DNA from: Saccharum officinarum
Taxonomy: Eukaryota > Streptophyta > Magnoliopsida > Poales > Poaceae
Direction: 5' to 3'
DNA: 64,000 bases
Assembly: GCA_020631735.1 (NCBI GenBank)
Contig: CM036201.1
Span: 78,344,502-78,408,501, forward strand
Positions 1 to 12,960 of the stretch are shown in pieces. The notes under the pieces were generated by a model. It did no database searches. It was not told the DNA's origin and saw only the letters and a list, made by a program, of their open reading frames with translations. Every line of letters begins with the position of its first letter. The stretch's first letter is position 1. A program made the translations under genes and the position numbers.

Positions 1-741
1 TTAGTTGTGCCATGCAAATATTTTCCACTAGATCCCCATTTAGGAATGCCGTATTTACATCCATCTGATGTAACTCTAAATTATAATGTGCCACTAATGT
101 TATTATAATTCTGAAGGAATCCTTACATGAAACTAGAGAAAACGTCTTATTGTAATCAATTCATTCTCTTTGTGTGAAACATTTTGCCACAAGTCATGCT
201 TTAAACTTTTCAATATTTCCTTAGGAGTCATGTTTTGTCTTGTAGACCTATTTACAGCCTACTGTCTTGGCTCCTTTAGGAATAGGTTCTAAGTCCTAAA
301 CTTTATTGGTACTCATTGACTTTATTTCATCTTCCATGGCCTCAAGCCACTTTGATGAATTATCGCTTATCATGGCTTCTTCAAATGAAGTAGAATCACC
401 CTCCATTTGAAATTGTTAAGTGTTATACTTATACACCTCATAATCATCAGGAATATCTGATCTTCTAACTCTTTGAGACATTTTCGGGGCCTCCACATTT
501 GACACATCTTCTGTTTGGGGCTGTTGTTGCTCCCCCTCATCTGTGGCATTATTTTTTATAGGATCCTAAGAGATAGGTTCCTCATCATCATTTACGATCA
601 CCACAGGAGAACTGACAACAGGTGTTGGCACTACAATATCTCGCACTATTGGTGCAACAAGAACAGGTAGTTTAAAGAATGGTTCCTAAATCATCGGAGT
701 GGGCACACATACCCGCTTCTCCTCAAGAACAATTTCTCGAG

Positions 742-1874
742 CTACCATGCTCCCCTCATCATTTCATTCTCTAAGAAAATAGCATGTCTTGTTTCTACAA
801 ACTTTGTATATCTATCTAGATAGTAGAAACAAAAACCTTTTGACTTTTTAGGGTAGCCGATAAAATGACAACTTACTGTTTTGGGATCCAGCTTCCCAAT
901 ATTTGGGTTAAACACTTTTGCCTCAGCAGGACTTCCCCACACACGTAAGTGTTTTAGTGAGGGTACTCTTCCTGTCCACAACTTATATGGTGTTTTAGGC
1001 ACCGACTTACTTGGTACTCTATTTAGAATATGAATGATAGTTTTTAACACCTCCATCCATAGACTCAATGGCAAGTTAGAGTAGCTTATCATACCACGCA
1101 CCATATCCATCAGAGTACGGTTACGCCTTTCAGCTACTCCATTCTGCTGAGGTTCGCCCGGTGTAGAATACTGGGCTACTATGTCATTCTCCTGTAAGAA
1201 CCTTGCAAAAGGTCTAGGAACTTGGCTATATGGGGTATGCCGATCGTATTACTCCCCACCACGATTAGATCGAACTATCTTAATCTTTAAATTGAGCTGA
1301 TTTTCAACTTCAACCTTAAATATCTTAAATTTATCTAATGTTTCTGTTCTTTCTTTAATTAGATAAATATAGCCAAACCGGGAGTAATCATCTGTGAATA
1401 TTATGAACGAGTCATAATCATCCATACTTTTCACAGGAAAAGGACCACAAATGTCTGTGTGTATTATCTGTAAAATTCCTGTGCTTCGTTTAGCATTCTT
1501 TTTAATTTTTTTTTTGTATATTTTCCTTTAATACATTATCTACATTGTTCTAAGTCTAAGAACTCTAATAGAGGAAGACTTTCATTCTTAACTAGTCTCT
1601 CTATTCTCCCCCTCGAAATATGGCCTAAACGACAGTGCCATAATTTCGACGATGCATCTTGAGTTCTCTTTAGTTTTCTATTCGTATTCATAGACGAGGA
1701 TACGTTCTCATTCACATCACATACAGAATTCACATTTTCACAAAGTGATAACAAATAAAGATCTTTCTTTTGAAAAGCAAGACCAACACATTCATTATTA
1801 CACAATATCTCACACTTGCCATCTCTAAAATGGCAATTAAATCCATCATTGTCCAAATAAGACACACTAATCAA
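742..1874 (-). pseudogene. Copia integrase region, fragmented
   Basis: Three separate open pieces correspond to the GAG-pre-integrase/integrase core and its C-terminal side in the intact relative at 39300-40400. They include the HCRLGHISRGR zinc-finger-side motif (near 1600-1640) and the segment leading to the FTDDYSR catalytic region (near 1390). Stop codons and length changes separate them, for example near 1249 and 1520. This is decayed coding DNA of the outer element, not a host gene. Confidence 0.88.
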
Positions 1875-2518
1875 GTTTCTCTATAATGAAGGAACAATTA
1901 AAACATCTCTTAGTGAAAAGAATGAAGCCATCAGCAAGCTTTAGAGAGACATCGTCAACAGCTTCGACATCTGCTTGGACTCCATTCGCGACTTTAACGT
2001 GTCTTTCGCTTCTTTGCATAGTCCTCGTCGAACGGAATCCCTGTAAAGAATTAGCAACATGAACAGTTGCGCCTGAGTCAACTCACCAAGTAGATTTAGA
2101 ATACTATGCATACAAGGATTTATTTATAAACATAATAATGTTCTCACCTTTCTTTGTCATGATCATCTTTAAGAATTCAGGACAATCTTTCTTGTAATGT
2201 CCCTCTTTCTTGCAGTAGAGCACTGATCTTTGTTCACTACGAACCTATTCTGCTGAGCCTGATGCTGCATGGGACCCTTGTTCTTTGGCTATGAGGGAGA
2301 GTTGGCATTGGCATTGACATTCTTTCTCTTATTATCTTTAACAAAACTGAGAGTATCACCATTGGCGGCATTTATTCTCTTTTTCTATTACACATACATT
2401 GTCATACAACGTTCTAGATCCCATTTTTCGGGCTAAATGTTATAATTGACAGCAAACGTGTCAAACTCTTTTGGTAAAGAAGCAAAAATCACATGAACAA
2501 GGAACTCTTCCTTAAGAG

Positions 2519-2523
2519 CCAGA
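2519..2523. repeat. Target-site duplication of Sirevirus A, left (CCAGA)
   Basis: CCAGA directly precedes the TG of the 5' LTR and is repeated at 23120-23124 directly after the terminal CA. Joining the two flanks restores the gag sequence of the copia relative near 38625-38650, which confirms the insertion point. Confidence 0.95.
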
Positions 2524-3339
2524 TGAAAGGTCCTTGTTTGGTTTTGGTAATTGAGTGACAACTTAGGTGGACTAATATGTGGTTATGTGAGATACACAGG
2601 AGATTAGTCCACATGTGATGGTGTCATGAAGGAGCTCATTGCATATGAGACATGACATGGAGTCATGTGACCAAGGTGGAGAAGATCAAGATGAGGCTTG
2701 GCTTGATGGACCGGTTGCTAGGGTGAAGGGCAAGTTGTGTGATGGCTTGGCGCCGAAGGACCGAGGCAACGGTGAAGAGCAAGTGAGGTCAAGATCTATG
2801 AACCAATATGGTCACGTGATGATATGAAGTGAATCATATCATTTGGTGATTGGTTGGTGCATGTGTTGCATCAATGTCGGAGGAGATGAAGTGGAATGCG
2901 CAAGGCAAAGGTATAACCTAGGGCATTTCCATTTCACCGGTCATAGGTGTGTAGAGAAGTTTATGACCGGGTTTAGGATAGATGGCCGTACTATCAAGAG
3001 GGGCAAACTTGTTTGCATATCGGTCATCTAGTGCCACTCGTGTGATCTAACTATGCATCGTTGCTAGGATCGAGTGGCGTGGTAAGTTGAGTGGTTAACT
3101 CCTTCGATAAAATGATTATGAAAATGCTAACACATGTGCACAAGGTGGTGATCACTTGTTGGTGTTGGCACATTTACGAAGGCGATGAAGTTTGAGCGGT
3201 AGAGAGGGTTTGGGGTCCTCTCTCCCTCCCGCCGAGCTTGCGAGCGCGGGATTCAGGCGTTTTCGAGGAGTTGAAATGCCTATTTTCCATTACGCCGGAA
3301 GTCGGAAAAGAAACGGAGGCGAACGGAGGTCACAGAGGT

Positions 3340-3775
3340 GACCAGACGCTGCACCGGACGCGGTCATGGTATGACCAGACGCGTCCGGTCAGTACAGCGC
3401 AGGAGTCGGGCGCGCGGGCTAGGGTTTGCAACCGCGCGTCCGGTCACTCGCGGGACCGGCACGTCCGGTCATGCACCCAGAGAGATCTGCAGAACGCAAG
3501 GATGATCGGACGCGCGGCGCGTCCGGTCACACATGATCGGACGCGTCCGATCGTTGAAGGTGCTTACTGGACTCTAACCGGACGCTGGGACTGTCGCGTC
3601 CGGTCGTCGCAAGGAGCGCGTCCGGTCATGGCAGCGGCGCGTCCGGTCATGGCAGCGGCGCGTCCGATCGCTGGTTTGACCGTTGGGGGTCAGTGACCGT
3701 TGGAGAATCGGACGCGGCTGAGCGCGTCCGGTCAGTTACGACCGGCGCGTCCGGTCGTCCTGAAATCTGCCCAGT
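3340..3775 (+). repeat. CpG-palindrome array in LTR U3
   Basis: More than ten partly overlapping copies of GGACGCG / CGCGTCC(G/A)GTC, several forming the palindrome CCGGACGCGTCCGG, lie just upstream of the TATA box. Equivalent arrays occur in the other Sirevirus LTRs of the window. Palindromic LTR repeats are a described Sirevirus feature; their role here is inferred to be regulatory. Confidence 0.85.
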
Positions 3776-3807
3776 GAAGGGGTAACGGCTCTATTTGACC
3801 GTGGGGT

Positions 3808-3815
3808 TATAAATA
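3808..3815 (+). promoter_or_regulatory. LTR TATA box (Sirevirus A, 5' LTR)
   Basis: TATAAATA follows the palindrome array by about 35 bp, in the expected U3 position. The same box in the 3' LTR is at 22038-22045. Confidence 0.75.
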
Positions 3816-4890
3816 GATGCCTTGGACGGCCATGGCCGGTAGTTGAGCACACTATAGTCTTTGTGACTTGTGTGGTAGTGCTTGGGAGCCCTCTAACTCA
3901 CTCATGCTTGATAGTGTTCATCGGATCGAGTGAGAGAGCGATTCTAGTGCGTTGCTTTGAGAGATTGCATCGTGTGGCACTAGGTGATCGTGTTGCAAGC
4001 CGGTGGTGTTTGTTACTCTTGGAGGTTGCCACCTCCTAGACGGCTTGGTGGCTTGTGGCTCCGTCGAAGCTCGCAAGAAGATTATGCGAGGCTCCGGAGA
4101 AGCTTTGTGAGGGGGATTATGCTCACCCCGCAGGGATCACGAAGAGCAACTCTAGTTGAGCGTGTCATTGAGCTACCACACTTAATGGTGGGTTCTTGCG
4201 GCGCCTTTTGAGAGGCTCGGTGTGTGACCGATTAGCCACCGAACCACGAAGTGTTGGTCGACACAACGGGGACGTAGCTTGGTGGCAACCAAGTGAACCT
4301 CGGGAGAAAATCACCGTGTCAACCTTGTCTACTCTTCTCGGTGGTTTGCCTTCGTGCAACACAAGCTTGTATTTACTTTCATATATACTTGTACTTGTGT
4401 AGTTGCTCTCATAACTAGTTTGCTTGTATAGTTTGCTAGTTGTCTTCTTGCTTGTGTAGCTAGAAGCTTCCCTTTGCGTGACTAATTTGGTTTGTGTAAC
4501 CTTGTTAGTCACATTGCTTAGTTTGTGTAGCTAAGTTATTTGCGCTCTCTAATTTGGCATTGGTTGCCTTGTTATTGAGCATTGCTAGTGAGCTTAGGCT
4601 TTGTGCGCTTTGCTTACTAGAATTGTGTAGGAGCTCCCTCTTGCTTGCAAAGTACTAGTGCATAGGTTTGTGTGACCTTGCTCTAGAATTAAATAGGAGA
4701 GCTCTTGCTAAGGAAAGCACTTTAGTTGCTTAATTAGGATCTTTGTGAGGTGCTTGTGAAATTAGTTAGAGGGGTGTAGTCTTGGCTAGACCGATAAGTT
4801 TAATTCCGCATTTGTTTTGATTAGCCAATACGTTTAAGTTTTAGAAAGGACTATTCACCCCCCTCTAGTCCGCCATCTCGACCCTTCAAG

Positions 4891-4902
4891 TGGTATCAGA
4901 GC
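4891..4902 (+). promoter_or_regulatory. Primer-binding site, initiator Met tRNA type
   Basis: TGGTATCAGAGC starts two bases after the LTR end. It is the standard Ty1/copia PBS, complementary to the 3' end of initiator methionine tRNA. Confidence 0.93.
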
Positions 4903-4939
4903 TAGGTCTCTCTTTTGTGGTCTTCACCGACCCGAGAGG

Positions 4940-6762
4940 ATGGCGGCTTATGGGCTAGATGTTGAGTGTCCATACATTTTTGATGGCACACACTTTGCAC
5001 GGTGGAGAAATTAGATGACATGCAATTTTAAGTTTATTTCTCCTCAATTGTGGTGGATCGTAGATGTGGGCTTTTCCTTTGCAATTGATAAAAAGAATGC
5101 AACTCAAGCGCAAAGTAAATGCCTATATCTCGATAGCCAAGCTACTAATGTTTTCTATCGATCTATGGATAGTAGCATACTTTGTGAGATCATGGACCTC
5201 AAGTCTGCCCATGAGATTTGGGTGTTTCTAAATGAGAAATACGGGGCGATCTCCAATGATGATGAGCCCAAGGAGGAGGTACATGAGGATGTTGAGCATG
5301 ACCACAACGAGGTGGTTGTGGAGGATTGCTCCACCTCAATGTCAAGTGATGATGATGATCATGCCACAAGATCACTTGACAAGAATGATGATAATGCCAC
5401 AAGTGATGCAAGCAATGATTCTACTCCATGCACACTTGATGGTGAAGATGATGGCTATGAGAGTGATGCCTCAACAAGCTCATCAATATCATCACATGGT
5501 GACACTAAGGTATCTATTGGTGGTTTTGTTGTTGATTGTGATGGTCCAAATTTTGAGCTTCTATATAAACTCTCAAAGGCCCTAAGAAATGAGATGGCAA
5601 AAACAAGTAAATTGAAAAATGAAAACTCATTTCTAAAAATCACATGTGAACAACAAAAGCATCTACTTTATGTTACTACTTGTTCACATGAGGAGCTAAA
5701 ATTGGCTCATGAGGAACTTAGTGTTGCTCATGATAATTTGGCACAAGAACATGCTTTACTCACTAAGAAGCCTTCTAATGAAGAAACCAAATCTAGTGAG
5801 AGCTCATCATTTGGGTCAAATGATCAATCACATATTACTAACCCTTGTGATGTAGGCAAGAAGCATGTATCCACCTCTGTGATGATTTATTATATATGTC
5901 ATGTTCTTCACAATTAGATGCTTGTTCTACCTCTATGTCTTGTGAGACTAACCTTTTGAAGGAGAACAATGAGCTCAAAAGTGAAGTGAAGAATTTGAGC
6001 AACAAGTTGGAGAGGTGCTACAACTCTAAAATCGCCATTGAGCATATCATGACCAATCAAAGAAGATATGGTGATAAGAGTGGTATTGGCTACAACAAGA
6101 GCAAGGGCAAGACTATGAAGAAGCAAGATGCAAAGAAGCTATCCCAACTCATGTGCTACCAATGCCATGAAGTGGGACATATTGCCAAGTGTTGCCCTAC
6201 CAAGAAGTCTCAAGTTGAGTCAAAAGCAAAGCCCCAAGCTAAAGTCAAGATCAATCATGAAGATGTTAGTGACTTGATGATAAAGAAGAAGAAAACAAGA
6301 AGGGGTGGTAGAGCAAGGCATCCAATGCAAATCCAAGATGCCAAGATGATGAGCAAGAATCAAATCGAGAAGAAAGTACATGCTCACATCAAGTGCTTCA
6401 AGTGTGGAGATATGGGACACTTTGCCTCGGGGTGTCCTACTAAGCTTGAAAAGAAGATTCAAGCAACTCGTGAGAGGCAAGGCAATGAGAAGCAACATAT
6501 GAGCAAGGAAGAAAAGACTCAATCTAAGAGAAGTTGCTACTCATGCCGGAAAAGGGGACACATGGCACATTCATGTCCTCTAGGTGAGAATTCTAAGTCT
6601 AGTTCAATTGTTGATACTAATATGCTTAGAAAGGATGGCAATGGTACCTCTATGATTGCTATTGCAAAACATCCCGCTATTCATACTAAGGCAATGCCTA
6701 AGTATATTGCACCTAACTTGAGAGGACCCAAACTTGTTTGGGTACCATCAAAGAGTGGATGA
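4940..6762 (+). pseudogene. Sirevirus A gag, broken
   Basis: Homologue of the open gag of Sirevirus B. The ATG at 4940 is followed by an in-frame TAG at 5012-5014, where B has a Trp codon. A single-base deletion near 5878 shifts the frame, so the remaining halves read as 5015-5917 and 5896-6762. Visible domains: an N-terminal copia gag-like segment, an acidic Ser/Asp-rich linker, a coiled-coil segment, and three CCHC zinc knuckles of the form C-x2-C-x4-H-x4-C (near 6150-6195, 6390-6435 and 6535-6575). B has four knuckles; A lacks the counterpart of B's second. The C-terminus (ending VWVPSKSG) matches B. Two lesions make it non-functional unless translated in trans by another copy. Confidence 0.92.
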
Positions 6763-9700
6763 TTATTTATAGGTACCATCGGTATTGGAGGCTCGATTCA
6801 ATTAGTTTCATTTTGTTCATCATATATTGAGTCGAGTTATGAAGCTCAATGCATATCCAATCCCAATGCCAAGTCAAAATAAGTGAAGTTCAAGTGCTAC
6901 AACATACAAGTGCAATGTTAAAGATTGTGGTGATTTATTGGATATATTTGATGGCTTGCAAATATTCAAGTTGAAAGCTTGCTATTGGATGATCATGAGC
7001 TAACCAAGGTATATCTCTTGTTGATCATTTCACTTGGGTGCATATGAGTTGATTGAATTGGATATATATGCAATGTTGCTTGCTATGAGATGTTTGAATG
7101 GATTCAATGCTTAAGTAATCAAGTTTGAATTGATTTGTGTTGGATAAATTCATGAGATGACATTTAGTAAGTGGATTGAATGGATATATGTCTTGTGAAA
7201 GTATTCAAACAAGTTAGTTTCAAGTTTGATTCATATTTGATGAAGTATTGCTCAATGTATTGAAATCTATCCAAAGTTGAAAATCTGAGCTAGCAGTGAT
7301 CAAGTCTGAGTTTAGATGATCAAATCTACTTGGATTGGCATTAATTTTGGTATACATGCTCTAGACTTATGTTATAAGATTATGTACAAATTTCATGAGA
7401 ATTGGATAAGAGATGCTTCGGCTTTGGAGTACATCTTGTCAGCTATAGTGCAGCAGTTTTCAGCATGTAGCAGTGGTGGAAGATTTGAAATCTGGTAGCA
7501 ATCTAGATGTCAAATGAATCTCAAATTTTTACAGCTGCTAGATGACTTAGTGAATCACATCTCCACCAAATTTTATGGCATTTGGATCTGTACATTGGGA
7601 GATATGAATTATTCTTTTAAGGGTACAGAATCTACCAGAAAAGTGACAATCATTAGATTAATCTAGAGTCACTTTAATTGAAAGGTCCTCAAGTTGAAAA
7701 CATGTTTACAAGTGGTTGAGGTACCTAAGTTTGGTTTTGGATTGATCTAGAAGCATGAAGAGCAATGAGTATAAGACTTTTGTATTATGAAATGTACTTG
7801 GTGTACTTATTTGGTACTCAATTTGAAGATTAAGATCAAACTTAAGATGGAGATAAAGTTTAAGTTCTAGTGATGATTAGAGATCATTTGGTAGAAAGAA
7901 AAGGACTTAAACAAGTAGAAAGAAGTTGGACTCAAATGTAGATTTAAGGATTATTCATCAAGATTGAGTTCATCATTTGGATCAATCAAATTATATCATT
8001 TCAAGTAAGTATCAAGAGTGGTTCTTTGGAGAAAGGTCACTTCTCCCTAGTGAGGGGCTTGCCGCCGTGTGTAGGTGAAACCAAGTTTGGGACTTGAAAG
8101 GCTAACATGGAAGTGGTGATCCGAGGAACTTGTGATGCTTAGTTGAAGCAATCAAAAGGGTTGATCAAGAAAAGCAAGCAACACCCAAAAGAGAGCTAGT
8201 CATATATTTCAAGTGGTATTCTAAGTAGTTCTCTTATGCAAGCATTGATCAAAAAGATGAAGCAAGCCAACCACAACTCAAGAGATAGTGCACTTGATCA
8301 TAAGTGGTTTTCATTTCATATGGGTGAAGAATGGATTTATCTATGATGATTGGTCTTCACCAAGCTTATAAATTAGACTTTACATTGCTATTGCAGTAAT
8401 GAATTAGAATATATGTGACTATCCTCTACTCCAACATAGCAAAGGTATCATTGCAATGTGCATGATCATTTCATCTCTTACTAGTATGCGATTAGTGCAT
8501 ATAGTACATGCTTACTAGGATCATGCATAACAAATGAATTGTTTAAATTCATAGCCTACCACTATTGCTTGAATTGTCTAAATGATCTAGTGGTATGAGT
8601 ATGAATTTGTTTATGAGCTAGTGAACCCAAGTACTTGATTGCTAACAAATGACAAGTACAACATTGACAAGATAACCCTTAGCATAAGGTGTGAAGAAGC
8701 TTGTCATTGGATCAAACCGGACTTAGAATCTTAGGCAAATCAATATAGTTCAAGTCATACAAGAAGCTCATGACAATGATAAGAGTACAAACACAACAAT
8801 GAAAATGGATATCTAGTTTGTTTCAAGTAGTATCTAGACTCAAATTGATCTTCCAAGTGGTATGTACAAGTGGTGTCTAGATAATGATCTACAAGTGATA
8901 TCTTACAAGTGGTACTCATGAAGATAGCAAATGTTCAAGAAGTGAATATTATTGTCAAATCCTTCAAAGTGGATCCATACTAGAAAATTCTTTCAAATGG
9001 TGTCACATTCCTTCTCATGGTATCTTCACGTGGTATCATTCATGCAAGATGATGGTTTCACAAATGATCCTCAACCTTCAGTGATCAAATCAAGAAATGC
9101 TACCCTCATCTTCAAGTGGTATCTCAAGTGAATGACACATGCTATGACATAGGGGGAGGAGCCCCACCGATTGGTATCAAGGTCAAAGATCCTATGTGGT
9201 ATCTCAAGAGCAACCATAAAGTTTGTCATTCCAACATATGTGGTAATGTCCATCAAAAATGCAATATTCAAGTCTCAACCATCTACCCTAATACAAGCCT
9301 TTGTATCAATTGAGAAGAACACCTTTTATAGAAATTAATGACAAAGGGGGAGAAGTTGGATAAAGATATGAAAGCTTTTTGAGCTTTGGGGAGAGATTGG
9401 AAAGATTGGACATGGACATGGACAAAGAGGGAGTAACATTGAAGAATGTAAGGGGATCAAACATTCTTGAACAAAGAAAGCACACAAGTAGGGGGAGCAA
9501 GCTCATGAACTTTGATTGATTACATTTGATATGTGCATAATTCATGTGCTTGCTTGCATTGCATAAGTTCTTAAATTCAATATGCATGCTTGTGTGGTGT
9601 ATGCTAGTTATAGAACTTGAATGATGATTTGATAACTAGCATGCATAGGATGTTAGCTAGACTTATGATTATCATGCAAAAACTAGAACCTTGCTTATAA

Positions 9701-10060
9701 TGTTAATCTCACGAGGTTTCTAGTGTTTTTGATGTCTAGCTACTCATGATGCTAAGGATGGTGGCAAACTTGTGATTTTCAAATGGTATCAAGCTACTAA
9801 TTGGTATCAAGCTACAAAGGTTTATTCTATACACCTTAGCATCACTTAGTAGTGCTAACCCTCCCACAAATTTTATATTTATACATATGTGCAAGCTTGA
9901 AACCAAACCATTTGAGCACATATGTAGGGGGAGTTATCACTACCAAATCGGATTTTATGGTGCTTATCCAAATTCTAACATAGAGCTTAAATGTTGGATA
10001 AGTGGCATAAAGTCCAAAAGAACTTAATTTCCATATCTTTGTAGAGTTGTCATCAATTAC
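6763..10060 (+). other. Non-coding 3' internal region of Sirevirus A
   Basis: About 3.3 kb of AT-rich DNA with no meaningful open frame. Two motif classes recur. AGTGGTATC-like words, resembling the PBS-adjacent sequence, are scattered from about 8210 to 9210. AGGGGGAG purine tracts occur near 9149, 9345, 9490, 9925 and 10065. The same region, inverted, is present in Sirevirus B. Confidence 0.8.
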
Positions 10061-10075
10061 CAAAAAGGGGGAGAT
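10061..10075 (+). promoter_or_regulatory. Polypurine tract of Sirevirus A
   Basis: The purine run AAAAAGGGGGAGA ends right before the TG of the 3' LTR, the expected place for plus-strand priming. Confidence 0.9.
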
Positions 10076-11191
10076 TGAAAGGTCCTTGTTTGGTTTTGTT
10101 AATTGAGTGACAACTTAGGTGGACTAATATGTGGTTATGTGAGATACACAGGAGATTAGTCCACATGTGATGGTGTCATGAAGGAGCTCATTGCATATGA
10201 GACATGACATGGAGTCATGTGACCAAGGTGGAGAAGATCAAGATGAGGCTTGGCTTGATGGACCGGTTGCTAGGGTGAAGGGCAAGTTGTGTGATGGCTT
10301 GGCGCTGAAGGACCGAGGCAACGGTGAAGAGCAAGTGAGGTCAAGATCTATGAACCAATATGGTCACGTGATGATATGAAGTGAATCATATCATTTGGTG
10401 ATTGGTTGGTGCATGTGTTGCATCAATGTCGGAGGAGATGAAGTGGAATGCGCAAGGCAAAGGTATAACCTAGGGCATTTCCATTTCACCGGTCATAGGT
10501 GTGTAGAGAAGTTTATGACCGGGTTTAGGATAGATGGCCGTACTATCAAGAGGGGCAAACTTGTTTGCATATCGGTCATCTAGTGCCACTCGTGTGATCT
10601 AACTATGCATCGTTGCTAGGATCGAGTGGCGTGGCAAGTTGAGTGGTTAACTCCTTTGATAAAATGATTATGAAAATGCTAACACACGTGCACAAGGTGG
10701 TGATCACTTGTTGGTGTTGGCACATTTACGAAGGCGATGAAGTTTGAGCGGTAGAGAGGGTTTGGGGTCCTCTCTCCCTCCCGCCGAGCTTGCGAGCGCG
10801 GGATTCAGGCGTTTTCGAGGAGTTAAAATGCCTATTTTCCATTACGCCGGAAGTCGGAAAAGAAACGGAGGCGAACGGAGGTCACAGAGGTGACCGAACG
10901 CTGCACCGGACGCGGTCATGGTATGACCGGACGCGTCCGGTCAGTACAGCGCAGGAGTCAGGCGCGCGGGCTAGGGTTTGCAACCGGCGCGTCCGGTCAC
11001 TCGCGGGACCGGCACGTCCGGTCATGCACCCAGAGAGATCTGCAGAACACAAGGATGATCGGACGCGCGGCGCGTCCGGTCACACATGATCGGACGCGTC
11101 CGATCGTTGAAGGTGCTTACTGGACTCTAACCGGACGCTGGCACTGTCGCGTCCGGTCGTCGCAAGGAGCGCGTCCGGTCATGGCAGCGGC
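10076..11191 (+). repeat. 3' LTR of Sirevirus A, first part
   Basis: Matches 2524 to about 3640 of the 5' LTR. It is interrupted inside the palindrome array by Sirevirus B. The last five bases GCGGC (11187-11191) are B's target-site duplication. Confidence 0.95.
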
Positions 11192-12280
11192 TGTAGGGTC
11201 GAGACGGCGGACTAGAGGGGGGGTGAATAGTCCTTTTTAAATCTTAAACGTGTTGGCTAACCAAAACACATGCGGAATTAAACTTATCGGTCTAGCCAAG
11301 ACTTCACCCCTCTAAATAAGTTCACAAGCACCTCACAAAGATCCTAATTAAACAACTAAGGTGCTTTCCTTAGCAAGAGCTCTCCTATTTAGTTCTAGAG
11401 CAAGGTCACACAAACCTATGCACTAGTACTTTGCAAGCAAGAGGGAACTCCTACACAATTCTAGTAAGCAAAGCGCACACAGCCTAAGCTCACTAGCAAT
11501 GCTCAATAACAAGGCAACTAATGCCAAATTAGAGAGCGCAAATCACTTAGCTACACAAACTAAGCAATGTGACTAACAAGGTTACACAAACCAAATTAGT
11601 CACGCAAAGGGGAAGCTTCTAGCTACACAAGCAAGAAGACGACTAGCAAGCTACACAAGCAAACTAGTTACGAGAGCAACTACACAAGCACAAGTATATA
11701 TGAAAGTAAATACAAGCTTGTGTTGTATGAAGGCAAACCACCGAGAAGAGTAGACAAAGTTGACACGGTGATTTTCTCCCGAGGTTCACTTGGTTGCCAC
11801 CAAGCTACGTCCCCGTTGTGTCGACCAACACTTAGATGGTTCCTCGGTGTGACCCTCAAGTCACTTGCCCCTCAAGGCACGCCCCGCAAGGCACCGCAAG
11901 ACACCACTCTCAAGTGAGGTAACTCAATGACACGCTCAACTAGAGTTGCTCTTCGCGATCCCCGCGGGGTGAGCACAATCCCCCTCACAAAGCTTCTCCG
12001 GAGCCTCGCACAATCTTCTTGCGAGCTTCGTCGGAGCCACAAGCCACCAAGCCGTCTAGGAGGTGGCAACCTCCAAGAGTAACAAGCACTACCGGCTTGC
12101 AACACGAACACCTAGTGCCACTCGATGCAACCTCACGATGCAATCGCACTAGAATCGCTCTCTCACTCGATCCGATGAACACTATCAAGCATGAGTGAGT
12201 TAGAGGGCTTCCAAGCACTACCACACAAGCCACCAAGGCTAAAGTGTGCTCAGCTTTCGGCCACAGCCGGCCAAGGCATC

Positions 12281-12288
12281 TATTTATA
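12281..12288 (-). promoter_or_regulatory. LTR TATA box (Sirevirus B, 3' LTR)
   Basis: TATAAATA on the minus strand, directly downstream of the palindrome array. The matching box in the 5' LTR is at 20338-20345. Confidence 0.7.
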
Positions 12289-12334
12289 ACCCCACGGTCA
12301 AATAGAGCCGTTACCCCTTCACTGGGTAAAACTC

Positions 12335-12960
12335 GGGACGACCGGACGCGCCGGTCGTAACTGACCGGACGCGCTCAGCCGCGTCCGATCCTCCAACGGT
12401 CACTGCGCCAACGGTCAAACCCTATGACCGGACGCGCCTCTCAAAACGACCGGACGCGCTCAACCGCGTCCGATCCTCCAACGGTCACTGCGCCAACGGT
12501 CAAACCCTATGACCGGACGCGCCTCTCAAAACGACCGGACGCGCTCAACCGCGTCCGATCCTCCAACGGTCACTGACCCTCAATGGTCAAACCAACGACC
12601 GGACGCGCTGCTTCGAACGACCGGACGCGCCGGTCACACAGCATGCGCCCGCGAAACAACGACCGGACGCGCTCCTCGCAACGACCGGACGCGACAGTGC
12701 CCGCGTCCGGTGTGAGTCCAGTAAGCTCCTTCAACGATCGGACGCGTCCGATCATGTGTGACCGGACGCGCCTCGCGTCCGATCATCCTCGTGAACCGCA
12801 GTTCCCTCTGGGCGACTGACCGGACGCGCTGGTCCCGCGAGTGACCGGACGCGCCGGTTGCAAACCCTAGCACCCGCGCCTGCGCTGTACTGACCGGACG
12901 CGTCCGGTCATACCATGACCGCGTCCGGTGCAGCGTCCGGTGCAGCGTCCGGTCACCTCT
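12335..12960 (-). repeat. CpG-palindrome array of Sirevirus B 3' LTR
   Basis: Dense GACCGGACGCG / CGCGTCCGATC units, many in palindromic pairs, with an internal 85-bp tandem duplication. The same array in the 5' LTR is at about 20393-21018. Confidence 0.85.

Larger units (their letters stand above)
1..2523 (-). mobile_element. Degenerate Ty1/copia element, part 1 (outermost layer of nest)
   Basis: Read on the minus strand, this is gag, zinc knuckle, protease, integrase and the start of reverse transcriptase of a Ty1/copia polyprotein closely related to the complete element at 36187-43020. Three integrase pieces are recognisable (742-1110, 1249-1434, 1536-1874), separated by stops and frameshifts. 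The RT region reaches base 1, so the 3' half of the element lies outside the window. The sequence stops abruptly at the TSD of Sirevirus A and resumes at 23120 with the matching part of gag. No piece could make a working protein. Confidence 0.93.
2524..4888 (+). repeat. 5' LTR of Sirevirus A
   Basis: 2365 bp, starting TGAAAGGTCC and ending GACCCTTCA. It contains a CpG-rich palindrome array (about 3340-3770), a TATA box at 3808 and a T-rich 3' part. Open frames inside it (for example at 2639, 2843, 3238 and 4196) recur in the other LTR copies and are not genes. Confidence 0.95.

Noticed and set aside
2639..4512. Several 60-150 codon frames in the Sirevirus LTRs (also at 10191-11240, 11720-13056, 19627-21113 and 22215-22742)
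   Set aside because: They occur in every LTR copy in both orientations and overlap each other. No domain, and they fall in U3/R/U5.
5199..5643. Frames on both strands at 5199-5411, 5232-5585 and 5455-5643
   Set aside because: Shadows of the Sirevirus A gag linker in other frames, with His- or Met-rich low-complexity translations.
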